A DNA stretch of 64,000 nt from an uncultured Nioella sp. (GTDB taxonomy: Bacteria > Pseudomonadota > Alphaproteobacteria > Rhodobacterales > Rhodobacteraceae): NCBI GenBank assembly GCA_947495575.1, contig CANLZL010000001.1:682001-746000 (forward strand), read 5' to 3'. The position numbers were made by a program, and so were the translations under genes. Below the pieces are notes generated by a model, which searched no databases, was not told the origin of the DNA, and saw only the letters and a list, made by a program, of their open reading frames with translations. Positions 34,322 to 42,331 of the stretch are shown one piece after another. Position 1 is the stretch's first letter, and every line of letters starts with the position of its first letter.

Positions 34322-35109
34322 GGATGCGGATTCTGAAAGGTTTGGGTTTTCTTGCTCTTGCTGGCTTTATTCTATTGCCGCTCGTGCAGACAGTGATGGT
34401 CAGCTTCACCTCAACTTTGCCTCGCGATGAGATGGATTTGGGCAGCCTGACCTTCCTGAATTACCTCAATGTTTTCCGGACAGAGCGTTTGGCGGATTCC
34501 CTCGTTAATTCAATAATCTATGTGACATTGAACGTGACCATCTGCCTTGCTGTCGCCTTGCCTGCCGCCTATGCGTTTTCTCGGTTCCGGTTTCGCGGGG
34601 CCAGGGCAGTGTTCTTTGCGCTTTTGGCCTTCCGGGTGACGCCGACCGTGGTTTTGTCTCTGCCAATATTTCTGGTTTTTGCCAAGGTTAACTTGCTGAA
34701 CACGCCCGTTGGGGTCGCGCTGGCCCATTGCGTGTTCAATGTCCCGATTGCGATTTGGATATTGGAAAGCTTCATTTCTGCCGTGCCGCGCGAATACGAT
34801 GAGACCGCTTTCATGGATGGCCATAACTACCGCAGTTTTATCCTGCGCAGGCTGGTGCCGGTCATCGGCCCGGGTATTGGGACAGCGGCGTTTTTCTGCT
34901 TTGTCTTTTCCTGGGTCGAGGTTGTGTTGGCGCGCACCATCACCATCACGGATGGAAAGCCGATCACGACCGCCATTACCAGCCTTTTTGGCTTCAACAC
35001 CGATATTGGGTTGGTCATGGCCATGACCACGCTGTCGCTGATTCCTGGACTCGCGATGATTTGGTTCGTCCGAAATCACATTTCACGTGGATTTACGATC
35101 CGGGTCTAA
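34318..35109 (+). CDS. ABC transporter permease, MalG/GlpQ-like
   Basis: A 263-residue permease with about six spans. The middle and end strongly resemble GlpQ-type glycerol permeases: NSIIYVTLNVTICLAVALPA, VALAHCVFNVPIAIWILE, the docking loop REYDETAFMDGHNYRSFILRR near residue 160, AAFFCFVFSWVEVVLARTIT and a terminal IWFVRNHISRGF. The GTG at 34318 overlaps the upstream permease stop by 4 bp; an ATG two codons on is possible. Its partner permease is upstream, and the nucleotide-binding and substrate-binding subunits must be encoded elsewhere if this is functional. Confidence 0.82.
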   Translation: MRMRILKGLGFLALAGFILLPLVQTVMVSFTSTLPRDEMDLGSLTFLNYLNVFRTERLADSLVNSIIYVTLNVTICLAVALPAAYAFSRFRFRGARAVFFALLAFRVTPTVVLSLPIFLVFAKVNLLNTPVGVALAHCVFNVPIAIWILESFISAVPREYDETAFMDGHNYRSFILRRLVPVIGPGIGTAAFFCFVFSWVEVVLARTITITDGKPITTAITSLFGFNTDIGLVMAMTTLSLIPGLAMIWFVRNHISRGFTIRV

Positions 35110-35124
35110 CTTGGGGATGCTGGC

Positions 35125-36336
35125 TTAGAGGGCCGATGCCAACAATTCGCTCAGCCTGCGCATTCCATCCTCAATCTTCGAAGGGTCCGAGCAGGAAAAA
35201 CTCAAACGCAGAGTGTTCTCTCCTGATCCATCGGCAAAGAAGGCCTGCCCGGGAACAAAAGCAATCTTATAAGTGTTGAGCGCTTTTTCCAGCAGATCCG
35301 TTGCGCGGATATCCCGAGGTAGCGTGACCCAGATAAACATGCCGCCTTCGGGCTGGGTCCAGCTGACGCCGTCGGGCATGTAGCGGGCCAGCGCCGTCAA
35401 CATGGCGCAGCGCCGCTCGTTATAGGTGGCGCGGGCCGCGGCGACATGGGTGTCAAACCCGGTTGAGGCTACACGGTAAATGGCCATCTGGTTGATGGTT
35501 GAACTGTGCAGGTCCGCGGCTTGTTTCATCAGCACCAATTGCTGGATGACAGCATTGTTGGCCACAACCCATCCCACCCGTAGGCCGGGGGAAAGCGTCT
35601 TGGAAAAGCTGCCGCAATAGACCGTGCGACAGGCATCAATATATCCAGTGCGCTGGATTTCCATGGCCAGAATCGGCTCAATCGGTTTTCCGTGATAGCG
35701 CAGCGCCTGATACGCCCCGTCTTCGACGATGGCGCAATCCAGCTCATTGGCGAGATCAAGCAGGGCTTCGCGCCCGTCGCGATCAACTGTTTCGCCTGTG
35801 GGATTGGCAAAATCGGGTGAGAGATAGGCAAATTTTACGGTTCCGCCCGCAGCCTCGGCCTCGTCCCGGTATGATTTGGCGGACCGATTGCCACGAATAC
35901 TGAGCTGGTCATAGCGCGGCTCGTAGGCATTAAAGGCGCCAAGCGCGCCCAGATATGTGGGCCAGCCAACCAAGGCCGTATCATTTGGGTTCAGAAATAG
36001 TTTTCCAAGGTAATCAAGCGCCTGCTGAGATCCAGAGGTGATCAGGACGTTGTGCGCATCACAGGGAATCCCGATGGAGGTCATATGTTCGGCCAACCAT
36101 TGGCGCAGGGGCATGTAACCTTCACTTACCGAATATTGCAGGGCCGTTGCGCTATTGGCCTCAGACAGGGCCCATTGATAGGCCTCTGCAAATGCCTCGG
36201 TCGGAAAAAGGTCGGGGTCGGGGATGCCCCCGGCGAAGGACAGCAAGCCGGGCCGGTTGAGCAGCTTCAGCAATTCGCGAATTTCCGACGCCTTCATACG
36301 CGATGTACGCGGCGCAAAGATTTTCTCAAGGCACAT
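35125..36336 (-). CDS. PLP-dependent aminotransferase, class I/II (2-aminoadipate transaminase-like)
   Basis: A 403-residue fold-type I aminotransferase of the ARO8/LysN-like group. Features: LLNRPGLLSFAGGIPDPDLFP near residue 26, LQYSVSEGYMPLRQWLAEHM near residue 66, ITSGSQQALDYLGKLFLNP near residue 98, CAIVEDGAYQALRY near residue 200 (the PLP-contacting Asp and Tyr) and the Schiff-base lysine in CGSFSKTLSPGLRVGWV near residue 240. The usual MocR HTH is absent. ATG 36336 follows GGGAGGAGACGGG. The substrate pair is unknown. It is divergent from the Rrf2 gene with a palindrome between them. Confidence 0.88.
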   Translation of the reverse strand: MCLEKIFAPRTSRMKASEIRELLKLLNRPGLLSFAGGIPDPDLFPTEAFAEAYQWALSEANSATALQYSVSEGYMPLRQWLAEHMTSIGIPCDAHNVLITSGSQQALDYLGKLFLNPNDTALVGWPTYLGALGAFNAYEPRYDQLSIRGNRSAKSYRDEAEAAGGTVKFAYLSPDFANPTGETVDRDGREALLDLANELDCAIVEDGAYQALRYHGKPIEPILAMEIQRTGYIDACRTVYCGSFSKTLSPGLRVGWVVANNAVIQQLVLMKQAADLHSSTINQMAIYRVASTGFDTHVAAARATYNERRCAMLTALARYMPDGVSWTQPEGGMFIWVTLPRDIRATDLLEKALNTYKIAFVPGQAFFADGSGENTLRLSFSCSDPSKIEDGMRRLSELLASAL

Positions 36337-36389
36337 TTTTCCCGTCTCCTCCCACTGGGATGGGGCATCCTACGAATTTCGGAAAGTAA

Positions 36390-36404
36390 GTCAATCATAT
36401 TGAC
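36390..36404. promoter_or_regulatory. 15-bp palindrome between the aminotransferase and Rrf2 genes
   Basis: GTCAATCATATTGAC is a perfect 6-3-6 inverted repeat, 54 bp upstream of the aminotransferase ATG and 101 bp upstream of the Rrf2 ATG. It is placed to serve a dimeric regulator of either gene. No known consensus is claimed. Confidence 0.45.
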
Positions 36405-36504
36405 CTATGGGACCACTTCGGACCTTTTTTGCAGTTTATGCAGAATTAATAATGCAGATACAAAATATCCATGATAAAAATCATCCACGAATCAGGAGGG
36501 CGCT

Positions 36505-37014
36505 ATGAAGCTTGGAGATGGGGTCGAGGCCACCATACATTGTACCACCATGCTGGCTGGCCTAAGCGAGGGCGCGGTTCTGTCCGCAGCTGCTTTGGCA
36601 GAGTATCACGGCGTCTCGTCCAGTTACCTTGTGAAGCACCTAAAAACGCTTGTCGCATCGGGCATCCTTGTTTCAACACCGGGACCAGCAGGGGGGTACC
36701 GGTTGGGGCGAGATCCCAAGGATATTACGTTGCTGGATGTCGTTCTGGCCGTCGAAGGGCCAGAACCGGCCTTTCGCTGTGCTGAAATCCGTCAGCGCGG
36801 CCCCAACCCATTAGGCAAAGACGCCTACCCAAAACCATGCGGGATTTCCGTGGCCATGTTGAAAGCCGAGCAGGCCTATCGCGCTGCGCTTCGCGCCACC
36901 ACACTCGCCGATATTATTACTGATTTTATGGATGAGGCCGACCCACGCCTCATCACTCGCGGCTGCGCCTTTCTGGAGCTCAATGAGCGCGGAAAAGCCA
37001 AGATCCCGCAATAG
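36505..37014 (+). CDS. Rrf2 family transcriptional regulator
   Basis: A 169-residue winged-helix regulator of the Rrf2 family. The HTH covers about residues 25-70 (LAEYHGVSSSYLVKHLKTLVASGILVST, then GPAGGYRLGRDPKDITLLDV). Cysteines at about 92 and 112 (RCAEIRQRGP..., PKPCGI), plus 13 and 154, could bind an iron-sulfur cluster or act as a thiol switch as in IscR, NsrR or RirA, but spacing is not that of a named subgroup. ATG 36505 has AGGAGGG upstream. The AhpD-like gene lies 29 bp downstream on the same strand and is the likely target. Confidence 0.88.
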   Translation: MKLGDGVEATIHCTTMLAGLSEGAVLSAAALAEYHGVSSSYLVKHLKTLVASGILVSTPGPAGGYRLGRDPKDITLLDVVLAVEGPEPAFRCAEIRQRGPNPLGKDAYPKPCGISVAMLKAEQAYRAALRATTLADIITDFMDEADPRLITRGCAFLELNERGKAKIPQ

Positions 37015-37043
37015 TTTCCAAACCAAGAAAAGGACTGCCATCC

Positions 37044-37502
37044 ATGGAACCAAGACTGAAATACTGGGGCAAATCACCTGAAATCATGCAGGCCACATTG
37101 GCGCTGAACACCGCAATTGAGGCCTCGGGGCTTGAGAAAAGTCTGATCCATCTGGTGAAACTTCGCGCCTCGCAAATCAACGGCTGTGCCTTTTGCGTTG
37201 ATCTCCACACCCGTGAGGCCCGCAAAGATGGAGAGACCGAGCAACGGCTTTACCTGGTCTCGGCCTGGCATGACAGTTTCCTGTATTCCGCACGGGAACG
37301 CGCGGGTTTTGCATGGACCGAGGCGTTGACCCGTCTTGGGCGCGACACGCCGTCTGATGCGCTGTTTGACGCGACATTGACCGAGTTTTCGGAGGCGGAA
37401 TTGGTCGATCTGACGGCACTGATCACTATGATCAACACCTGGAACCGCTATTCAATCGCCTTCCGCGCGGTCCACGCAGCCCCGGATGTCGAGGCCGCCT
37501 AA
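37044..37502 (+). CDS. Carboxymuconolactone decarboxylase family protein (AhpD-like)
   Basis: A 152-residue AhpD/CMD-fold protein with LVKLRASQINGCAFCVDLHTREARKDGE (about residues 37-64): a redox CXXC (C48, C51) followed by the family histidine H55, then QRLYLVSAWHDS. The glutamate that forms the proton relay in M. tuberculosis AhpD is replaced by His36 here, so peroxidase-type activity is uncertain. It probably forms an operon with the Rrf2 gene upstream and may be a peroxide or reactive-species defence protein. It overlaps the convergent RutR-like gene by 4 bp. Confidence 0.87.
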   Translation: MEPRLKYWGKSPEIMQATLALNTAIEASGLEKSLIHLVKLRASQINGCAFCVDLHTREARKDGETEQRLYLVSAWHDSFLYSARERAGFAWTEALTRLGRDTPSDALFDATLTEFSEAELVDLTALITMINTWNRYSIAFRAVHAAPDVEAA

Positions 37503-38113
37503 GGCGTTAAAAGACGGGTGAAGAGCGCTTTGAGATAGCGTTCGGCCTCGGGGAAGGGATCAGCCTCGGGGCCGCCCAAAAGCATCCGAACCTGCACGTC
37601 GAAATCGGCGTAATGCTGGGTCAGTGACCAGATGGAAAAGATCAGGTGTTGCGGATGAACGTCAGCAATTTTGCCCGCGGCCACCCATGCGGCAATTATC
37701 TCGGCCTTTTCATCGACCAGCGGCTTCAGCGCTTCGCCCAAAGTGCCCGAAAGGCGCGGGGCACCTTGCAATATTTCATTTGCAAACAAGCGGCTTTCAC
37801 GCGGCATATCCCGGCTCATCTCTAGCTTGCGCTGGACATAGGTCAGCAGTTCTTTGACCGGGTCACCATCGGGGTCCAAATGGCGCAACGGGTCCAGCCA
37901 CAAATCCATCAGCTGGCTCAGCAAAGTGACGTGGATCGCCTCTTTGGATGGGAAATAATAGAGCAGGTTGGGCTTGGACAAACCCGCCGCCTTGGCGATC
38001 TGATCCAGGGTCGCGCCCCGAAAACCCTGCCGCGAAAACACGTCCAACGCGGCGTCAAGAATGGCGTCAGTGTTCTTTTTCTGGATTCGGGTCTTGGGTT
38101 GGCGCATGGTCAT
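37499..38113 (-). CDS. rutR: TetR family regulator, RutR-like (pyrimidine-responsive)
   Basis: A 204-residue protein. The TetR HTH is at about residues 14-60 (ILDAALDVFSRQGFRGATLDQIAKAAGLSKPNLLYYFPSKEAIHVTLL). The ligand domain follows E. coli RutR closely: VQRKLEMSRDMPRESRLFANEILQGAPRL, LVDEKAEIIAAWVAAGKI, DPQHLIF-like PQHLIFSIWSLTQHYADF. E. coli RutR is released from DNA by uracil and represses pyrimidine breakdown genes. A perfect RutR operator lies between this gene and the divergent amidohydrolase, and a near copy precedes preT. ATG 38113 starts before the basic arm; an ATG at 38107 is possible. Confidence 0.9.
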   Translation of the reverse strand: MTMRQPKTRIQKKNTDAILDAALDVFSRQGFRGATLDQIAKAAGLSKPNLLYYFPSKEAIHVTLLSQLMDLWLDPLRHLDPDGDPVKELLTYVQRKLEMSRDMPRESRLFANEILQGAPRLSGTLGEALKPLVDEKAEIIAAWVAAGKIADVHPQHLIFSIWSLTQHYADFDVQVRMLLGGPEADPFPEAERYLKALFTRLLTP

Positions 38114-38280
38114 GTCATCTGTTGTGGCGGAAGCCGATAACAGAGGCAAGCCGACGGTTCGAAAGGGGCGCTGCGCGCAAGGCGGATGCAGTTTGCAATG
38201 AAAATGTGCATTTGCCGGTCCTTTATGCGCAGATCTGGGTGCAATTTCTTGACTGAGTCTCATCCTTTGATAGCGTGTTC

Positions 38281-38296
38281 TTGACCAGTTGGTCAA
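38281..38296. promoter_or_regulatory. Perfect RutR-type operator
   Basis: TTGACCAGTTGGTCAA is an exact match to the E. coli RutR operator TTGACCANNTGGTCAA, a 7-2-7 inverted repeat. It lies 168 bp from the rutR-like start and 87 bp before the amidohydrolase ATG, so it can serve as an autoregulatory and pathway operator. Confidence 0.85.
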
Positions 38297-38383
38297 AAAA
38301 CGAATCTTGCGCCGGACGTGACAACCACCCAATCGCTTGTTTGGGAAAGAGCCACAAAAGGCCGAAAGGGAGGGTCCAAGACC

Positions 38384-39634
38384 ATGAGCGCACCGGGAGA
38401 GAACCTAAAAATCAACGGCGGGCGGCTCTGGGATAGCCTGATGGAGATGGCCAAGATCGGCCCCGGCATCGCAGGCGGTAACAACCGCCAGACCCTGACC
38501 GATGAAGATAGCGAAGGCCGGCATTTGTTTCAAAGCTGGTGCGCGGCCGCAGGCTGCACGATGGGCGTAGACGAGATGGGCAATATGTTTGCCCGCCGCG
38601 AAGGCACCGACCCCGATGCGCTGCCGGTCTATGTTGGTTCGCACCTTGATACCCAACCCACCGGCGGCAAATATGACGGGGTTTTGGGCGTCCTGGGTGG
38701 CCTCGAAATCATCCGCACGCTGAATGATCTTGGCATCAAAACAAAACACCCGATCGTGGTTACGAACTGGACCAATGAAGAGGGAACGCGCTATGCGCCC
38801 GCGATGCTGGCTTCGGGCGTGTTTGCGGGCAAACACACGCAGGATTGGGCCTATGACCGTGTCGATGCCGAGGGAAAGCGTTTCGGAGATGAACTGGAGC
38901 GCATTGGCTGGAAAGGTGAAGAAAAGGTTGGCGACCGCAAAATGCATGCGTTCTTTGAGCTGCATATTGAGCAAGGGCCTATTCTGGAAGCCGAAAGCAC
39001 CGATATCGGTGTTGTGACCCATGGGCAGGGCCTTAGATGGATAGAATGTACCGTGACGGGGAAAGAGAGCCATACGGGCTCAACCCCTATGCATATGCGT
39101 AAAAACGCGGGCCGGGGCTTGGCACTGGTGACCGAGCTGGTGCATGAAATTGCGATGAAGAACCAGCCAAATGCCGTCGGCGCCATTGGCCATATCGACG
39201 TCTACCCAAACAGCCGGAATATCATCCCCGGCAAGGTGGTCTTTACCGTCGATATGCGTACGCATTTGTTGGACAAATTGAACAACATGGTTGCGGAATT
39301 CATGGAGCGCGCCCCAAAACTCTGCGAAGGGATCGAGACCGATTTTTCCTGCGAGATTGTCGGCCAGTTTGATCCGCCTGCCTTTGATGAGAAATGCGTA
39401 GGCGCGGTGCGCGATGCGGCCAAGCGTTTGGGCTATAGCCATCTCGATATCATCTCGGGCGCTGGCCATGATGCGTGCTGGATCAACGATGTCGCGCCCA
39501 CGGCGATGGTCATGTGTCCTTGCGTCGACGGGCTGAGCCATAACGAGGCCGAAGAGATCAGCCCGGAATGGGCCGAGGCCGGAGCTAGTGTGCTGATGCA
39601 TGCAGTTGTGGAAACCGCGGAGATTGTCGGTTGA
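38384..39634 (+). CDS. N-carbamoyl-beta-alanine amidohydrolase (beta-ureidopropionase), M20 family Zn hydrolase
   Basis: A 416-residue amidase of the hydantoinase/carbamoylase family, last step of reductive pyrimidine breakdown (N-carbamoyl-beta-alanine to beta-alanine, CO2 and NH3). Metal ligands are visible in GSHLDTQPTGGKYDGVLG (about residue 87), TNWTNEEGTRYAPAM (about residue 128), FFELHIEQGPILE (about residue 190) and the closing GLSHNEAEEIS. Allantoate or N-carbamoyl amino acid hydrolysis would look similar, but the dihydropyrimidinase and RutR operator next door favour this role. ATG 38384 follows AAAGGGAGGG. It is the first gene of the forward run with the lipoprotein and dihydropyrimidinase. 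Confidence 0.88.
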   Translation: MSAPGENLKINGGRLWDSLMEMAKIGPGIAGGNNRQTLTDEDSEGRHLFQSWCAAAGCTMGVDEMGNMFARREGTDPDALPVYVGSHLDTQPTGGKYDGVLGVLGGLEIIRTLNDLGIKTKHPIVVTNWTNEEGTRYAPAMLASGVFAGKHTQDWAYDRVDAEGKRFGDELERIGWKGEEKVGDRKMHAFFELHIEQGPILEAESTDIGVVTHGQGLRWIECTVTGKESHTGSTPMHMRKNAGRGLALVTELVHEIAMKNQPNAVGAIGHIDVYPNSRNIIPGKVVFTVDMRTHLLDKLNNMVAEFMERAPKLCEGIETDFSCEIVGQFDPPAFDEKCVGAVRDAAKRLGYSHLDIISGAGHDACWINDVAPTAMVMCPCVDGLSHNEAEEISPEWAEAGASVLMHAVVETAEIVG

Positions 39635-39737
39635 ATTTCATGCGCTTACAAAGGGCTGAGCCCGCTCCGTGGGGGCGCTGCCGGCGCAGCCCGGGCCACA
39701 CGCAATCCGGGCGGAATTGTTTGGAGAGCACTGCGAT

Positions 39738-40025
39738 ATGAAATTGACGAACTGCCTTTTTGCCACCGGCCTCATCCTGACACTCGCGGCCTGCCAGACG
39801 ACCGGCCGGACCCCCTCCAGCCGCGACTCCATTCCGCAGGCGGTGTGGGACCGGATTCCAACCTCAACCCCCATTGAAGAAATCCGTCAGGGTCCCGACG
39901 GCTGCTTTTGGTATCTGCGCCACGGGCCACTGGAAACCGTCCTGGTGCCTGTCCGCGATATCGACAGCTGGCCGGTGTGCGACCCCGAATTAGAGCGCCC
40001 CGACGGCACCGAATTGGCGACCTGA
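39738..40025 (+). CDS. Small lipoprotein of unknown function within the pyrimidine cluster
   Basis: A 95-residue protein with a lipoprotein signal: hydrophobic stretch LFATGLILTL and lipobox LAAC, giving a mature N-terminus at Cys19 (QTTGRTPSS follows). The mature 77 residues contain two more cysteines (GCFWY and VCDPE) that may form a disulfide. I recognise no family. A TTGGAGAG lies about 10 bases before the ATG. It sits between the amidohydrolase and dihydropyrimidinase genes, with gaps of 103 and 71 bp. A role in pyrimidine use is only suggested by position. Confidence 0.7.
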   Translation: MKLTNCLFATGLILTLAACQTTGRTPSSRDSIPQAVWDRIPTSTPIEEIRQGPDGCFWYLRHGPLETVLVPVRDIDSWPVCDPELERPDGTELAT

Positions 40026-40096
40026 ACACCGCAAGATATTCCGCCAAGATCCTGAAAACAGGGCAATATGCGGATCAAATGACAGGGAGAAAGATC

Positions 40097-41560
40097 ATGA
40101 CCACCAAAGTCATCAAGGGCGGCACCATCGTGACCGCAGACCGGCAGTATACAGCCGATATTCTGATCGAAGGCGAAGTGATCAAGGAGATTGGCCCGGA
40201 CTTGAAGGGCGACGACTATGTCGACGCCGAGGGCGCCTATGTGATCCCTGGTGGGATCGACCCCCATACCCATCTAGAAATGCCTTTCATGGGCACCACC
40301 GCCGCCGAAACCTTTGAAAGTGGCACTTGGGCTGCGGCCGCGGGTGGCACCACCATGCTGATTGACTTCTGCCTGCCGGGTGAGGATGGCTCGATCAAAA
40401 ACGCCATTAATGAATGGCATCGCAAATCGACGCCTCAGATCTGCTCCGACATCGGCTATCACATGGCAATCACCGGGTGGAACGAGAATATCTTTGAAGA
40501 AATGAAAGATGCCGTTGATATGGGCGTCAATTCCTTCAAACATTTCATGGCCTATAAAGGTGCGCTTATGGTCGAGGATGATGAGATGTTCGCGTCTTTC
40601 GCCCGATGTAAAGAGCTCGGCGCGCTGCCGATGGTGCATGCCGAAAACGGCGATGTCGTGGACCTATTGCAAAAGCAGATGCTTGAGAAAGGCATCACCG
40701 GGCCAGAGGGTCATGCCTTTTCGCGTCCACCGGAGGTCGAGGGCGAGGCCGCCAACCGCGCGATCATGATCGCCGATGCCGTCGGCACGCCGCTCTATAT
40801 CGTGCATGTCTCTTGCGAGCAGGCGCATGAAGCGATCCGCCGTGCGCGTCAGAAGGGCCACCGTGTTTATGGTGAGCCGCTGGCGCAATTCCTCTGCCTC
40901 GATGAAAGCGACTATTTCGAGAAGGATTGGGACTATGCCGCGCAGCGTGTAATGTCGCCACCCTTCCGGGGCAAGGAACATCAGGACGGGCTTTGGGCAG
41001 GTCTTGCGTCAGGGTCATTGCAGGTGGTGGCCACGGATCACGCGGCCTTCACCACCGAACAAAAGAGGATGGGGAAAGACAATTTCTGTATGATCCCCAA
41101 TGGCACCGGCGGGCTTGAGGAACGGCTTGCCGTGCTCTGGACGCTTGGTGTGGAAACCGGGCGCCTGACGCCGGAGGAGTTCGTGGCAGTCACATCAACA
41201 AATATCGCCAAGATATTGAATATATATCCCAAAAAGGGCGCACTTGTGCCCGGTGCGGATGCCGATGTGGTGGTTTGGGATCCGAAGATCACCAAGACGC
41301 TGTCGGCCTCGAACCAAAAATCTGTGCTCGATTATTCGGTCTGGGAAGGCATGGAAGTCAGCGCACAAGCCCGCTACACGCTCAGCCGTGGTGAAGTGAT
41401 CTGGGCCTGGGGTCAGAACAGCCAGCCGCAGCCAGGTCGAGGCCGATTTGTGCCGCGCCCGGCATTTTCTTCTGCCGCCACCGCGCTCAGCAAATGGAAA
41501 TCGCTTAATAGCCCCCGCAAGGTCGAACGGGACCCGCTGAACATTCCGGCGGGGATCTGA
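40097..41560 (+). CDS. hydA: Dihydropyrimidinase
   Basis: A 487-residue amidohydrolase opening dihydrouracil or dihydrothymine to N-carbamoyl-beta-amino acids; D-hydantoinase activity is usual for the family. The binuclear metal site is visible: GGIDPHTHLEM with H57 and H59, the carbamylated Lys148 in NSFKHFMAYKGALM, HAENGD near residue 179, VHVSCEQAHEAI near residue 233 and the VVATDHAAF aspartate near residue 309. ATG 40097 has AGGGAGA upstream; the longer frame reads through the lipoprotein shadow. It is part of the preTA-RutR-amidohydrolase pathway. The stop is directly followed by the ATG of a small unknown gene. Confidence 0.95.
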   Translation: MTTKVIKGGTIVTADRQYTADILIEGEVIKEIGPDLKGDDYVDAEGAYVIPGGIDPHTHLEMPFMGTTAAETFESGTWAAAAGGTTMLIDFCLPGEDGSIKNAINEWHRKSTPQICSDIGYHMAITGWNENIFEEMKDAVDMGVNSFKHFMAYKGALMVEDDEMFASFARCKELGALPMVHAENGDVVDLLQKQMLEKGITGPEGHAFSRPPEVEGEAANRAIMIADAVGTPLYIVHVSCEQAHEAIRRARQKGHRVYGEPLAQFLCLDESDYFEKDWDYAAQRVMSPPFRGKEHQDGLWAGLASGSLQVVATDHAAFTTEQKRMGKDNFCMIPNGTGGLEERLAVLWTLGVETGRLTPEEFVAVTSTNIAKILNIYPKKGALVPGADADVVVWDPKITKTLSASNQKSVLDYSVWEGMEVSAQARYTLSRGEVIWAWGQNSQPQPGRGRFVPRPAFSSAATALSKWKSLNSPRKVERDPLNIPAGI

Positions 41561-41872
41561 ATGAAAGCCGATGCCGAACTTGCCATAAAGATCATTCACG
41601 CAGGCGTTGAAGGGCCGTTCTTTCCAGATTGGGAGTACTCTACCCTCATGGGATTTCGCCGCGACGAGGCTGCGGATCTATTGGCGCATACGGATTGGAT
41701 AGACCTGACAAAAGAGCAGGAAACGCTCCTAAAAAACACTGCGGTGATGCTACTGACTTACCCACATAAAAAACGCGATATATTGGCAACGGAATATGGG
41801 CTGAGACCCGACGACCTTAAGTCTTTGCTATCAGCTGATCGCTTCCCGGGATTGACGGATGACCTACGCTAA
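41561..41872 (+). CDS. Small protein of unknown function abutting dihydropyrimidinase
   Basis: A 103-residue soluble, helical, acidic protein (MKADAELAIKIIHAGVEGPFFPDWEYSTLMGFRR start; later LTKEQETLLKNTAVMLLTYPHKK and a PDDLKSLLS end). No family recognised. It begins on the base after the dihydropyrimidinase stop, so it is very probably translated with it. The AT content rises slightly relative to hydA. Position implies an accessory role in pyrimidine breakdown, or an unrelated passenger. It converges with the cupin gene with a 7-bp gap. Confidence 0.7.
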   Translation: MKADAELAIKIIHAGVEGPFFPDWEYSTLMGFRRDEAADLLAHTDWIDLTKEQETLLKNTAVMLLTYPHKKRDILATEYGLRPDDLKSLLSADRFPGLTDDLR

Positions 41873-41879
41873 ACTCTTT

Positions 41880-42278
41880 TCAGGGCACCAGCCCCTCCAA
41901 CTCGGGCAGCAGCGTAACGCTCTCTTGTTCATTGGGGTCGGTGCGCGCGATGACGGCAACTGCCGGCTGATCGCCAGTGTTGATCGGAAGATGCGGGGTA
42001 TCGGCCGGTATGTAAATCAGATCGCCGTCCGACATCTCCATAAGGTGTTCCAATTTCTCGCCCCAATACATGATCGCAGAGCCAGAAATTACATAAATCG
42101 CCGTTTCATGGGTGTCATGTTTATGCGCCTTTGCACGGCCACCCGGCGGCACAGTCAGCATATGCATGCAGATTGCGTCGGCCCCGACCGATTGCGAAGA
42201 AATGCCTTCGAGGTAGCTGAACCCTTGTTTGCCCGCATAGGTCTCACCCGGGCGCAATTTCACACATGGTTTGGTCAT
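41880..42278 (-). CDS. Cupin domain protein
   Basis: A 132-residue single-domain cupin. Motif 1 is GGRAKAHKHDTHETAIYVISGSAIMYWG (about residues 45-72; the two His and a Glu act as metal ligands) and motif 2 is DGDLIYIPADTPHLPINTG (about residues 84-102, third His). ATG 42278 has GTGGAGGT upstream. It is divergent from the ABC importer ATPase gene with 53 bp between starts, and convergent with the pyrimidine genes. The substrate is unknown; small cupins of this type are often isomerases, dioxygenases or binding proteins. Confidence 0.88.
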   Translation of the reverse strand: MTKPCVKLRPGETYAGKQGFSYLEGISSQSVGADAICMHMLTVPPGGRAKAHKHDTHETAIYVISGSAIMYWGEKLEHLMEMSDGDLIYIPADTPHLPINTGDQPAVAVIARTDPNEQESVTLLPELEGLVP

Positions 42279-42331
42279 TGTTACCTCCACAAGATATCGG
42301 CCATGGCGGCCCAACAAGGATAGAGAACACG

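Noticed and set aside
42279-42331. Possible TPP riboswitch upstream of the NMT1/THI5-type importer.
   Set aside because: The region is too short and lacks the CTGAGA-type core; this weakens, but does not exclude, a thiamine-precursor role.
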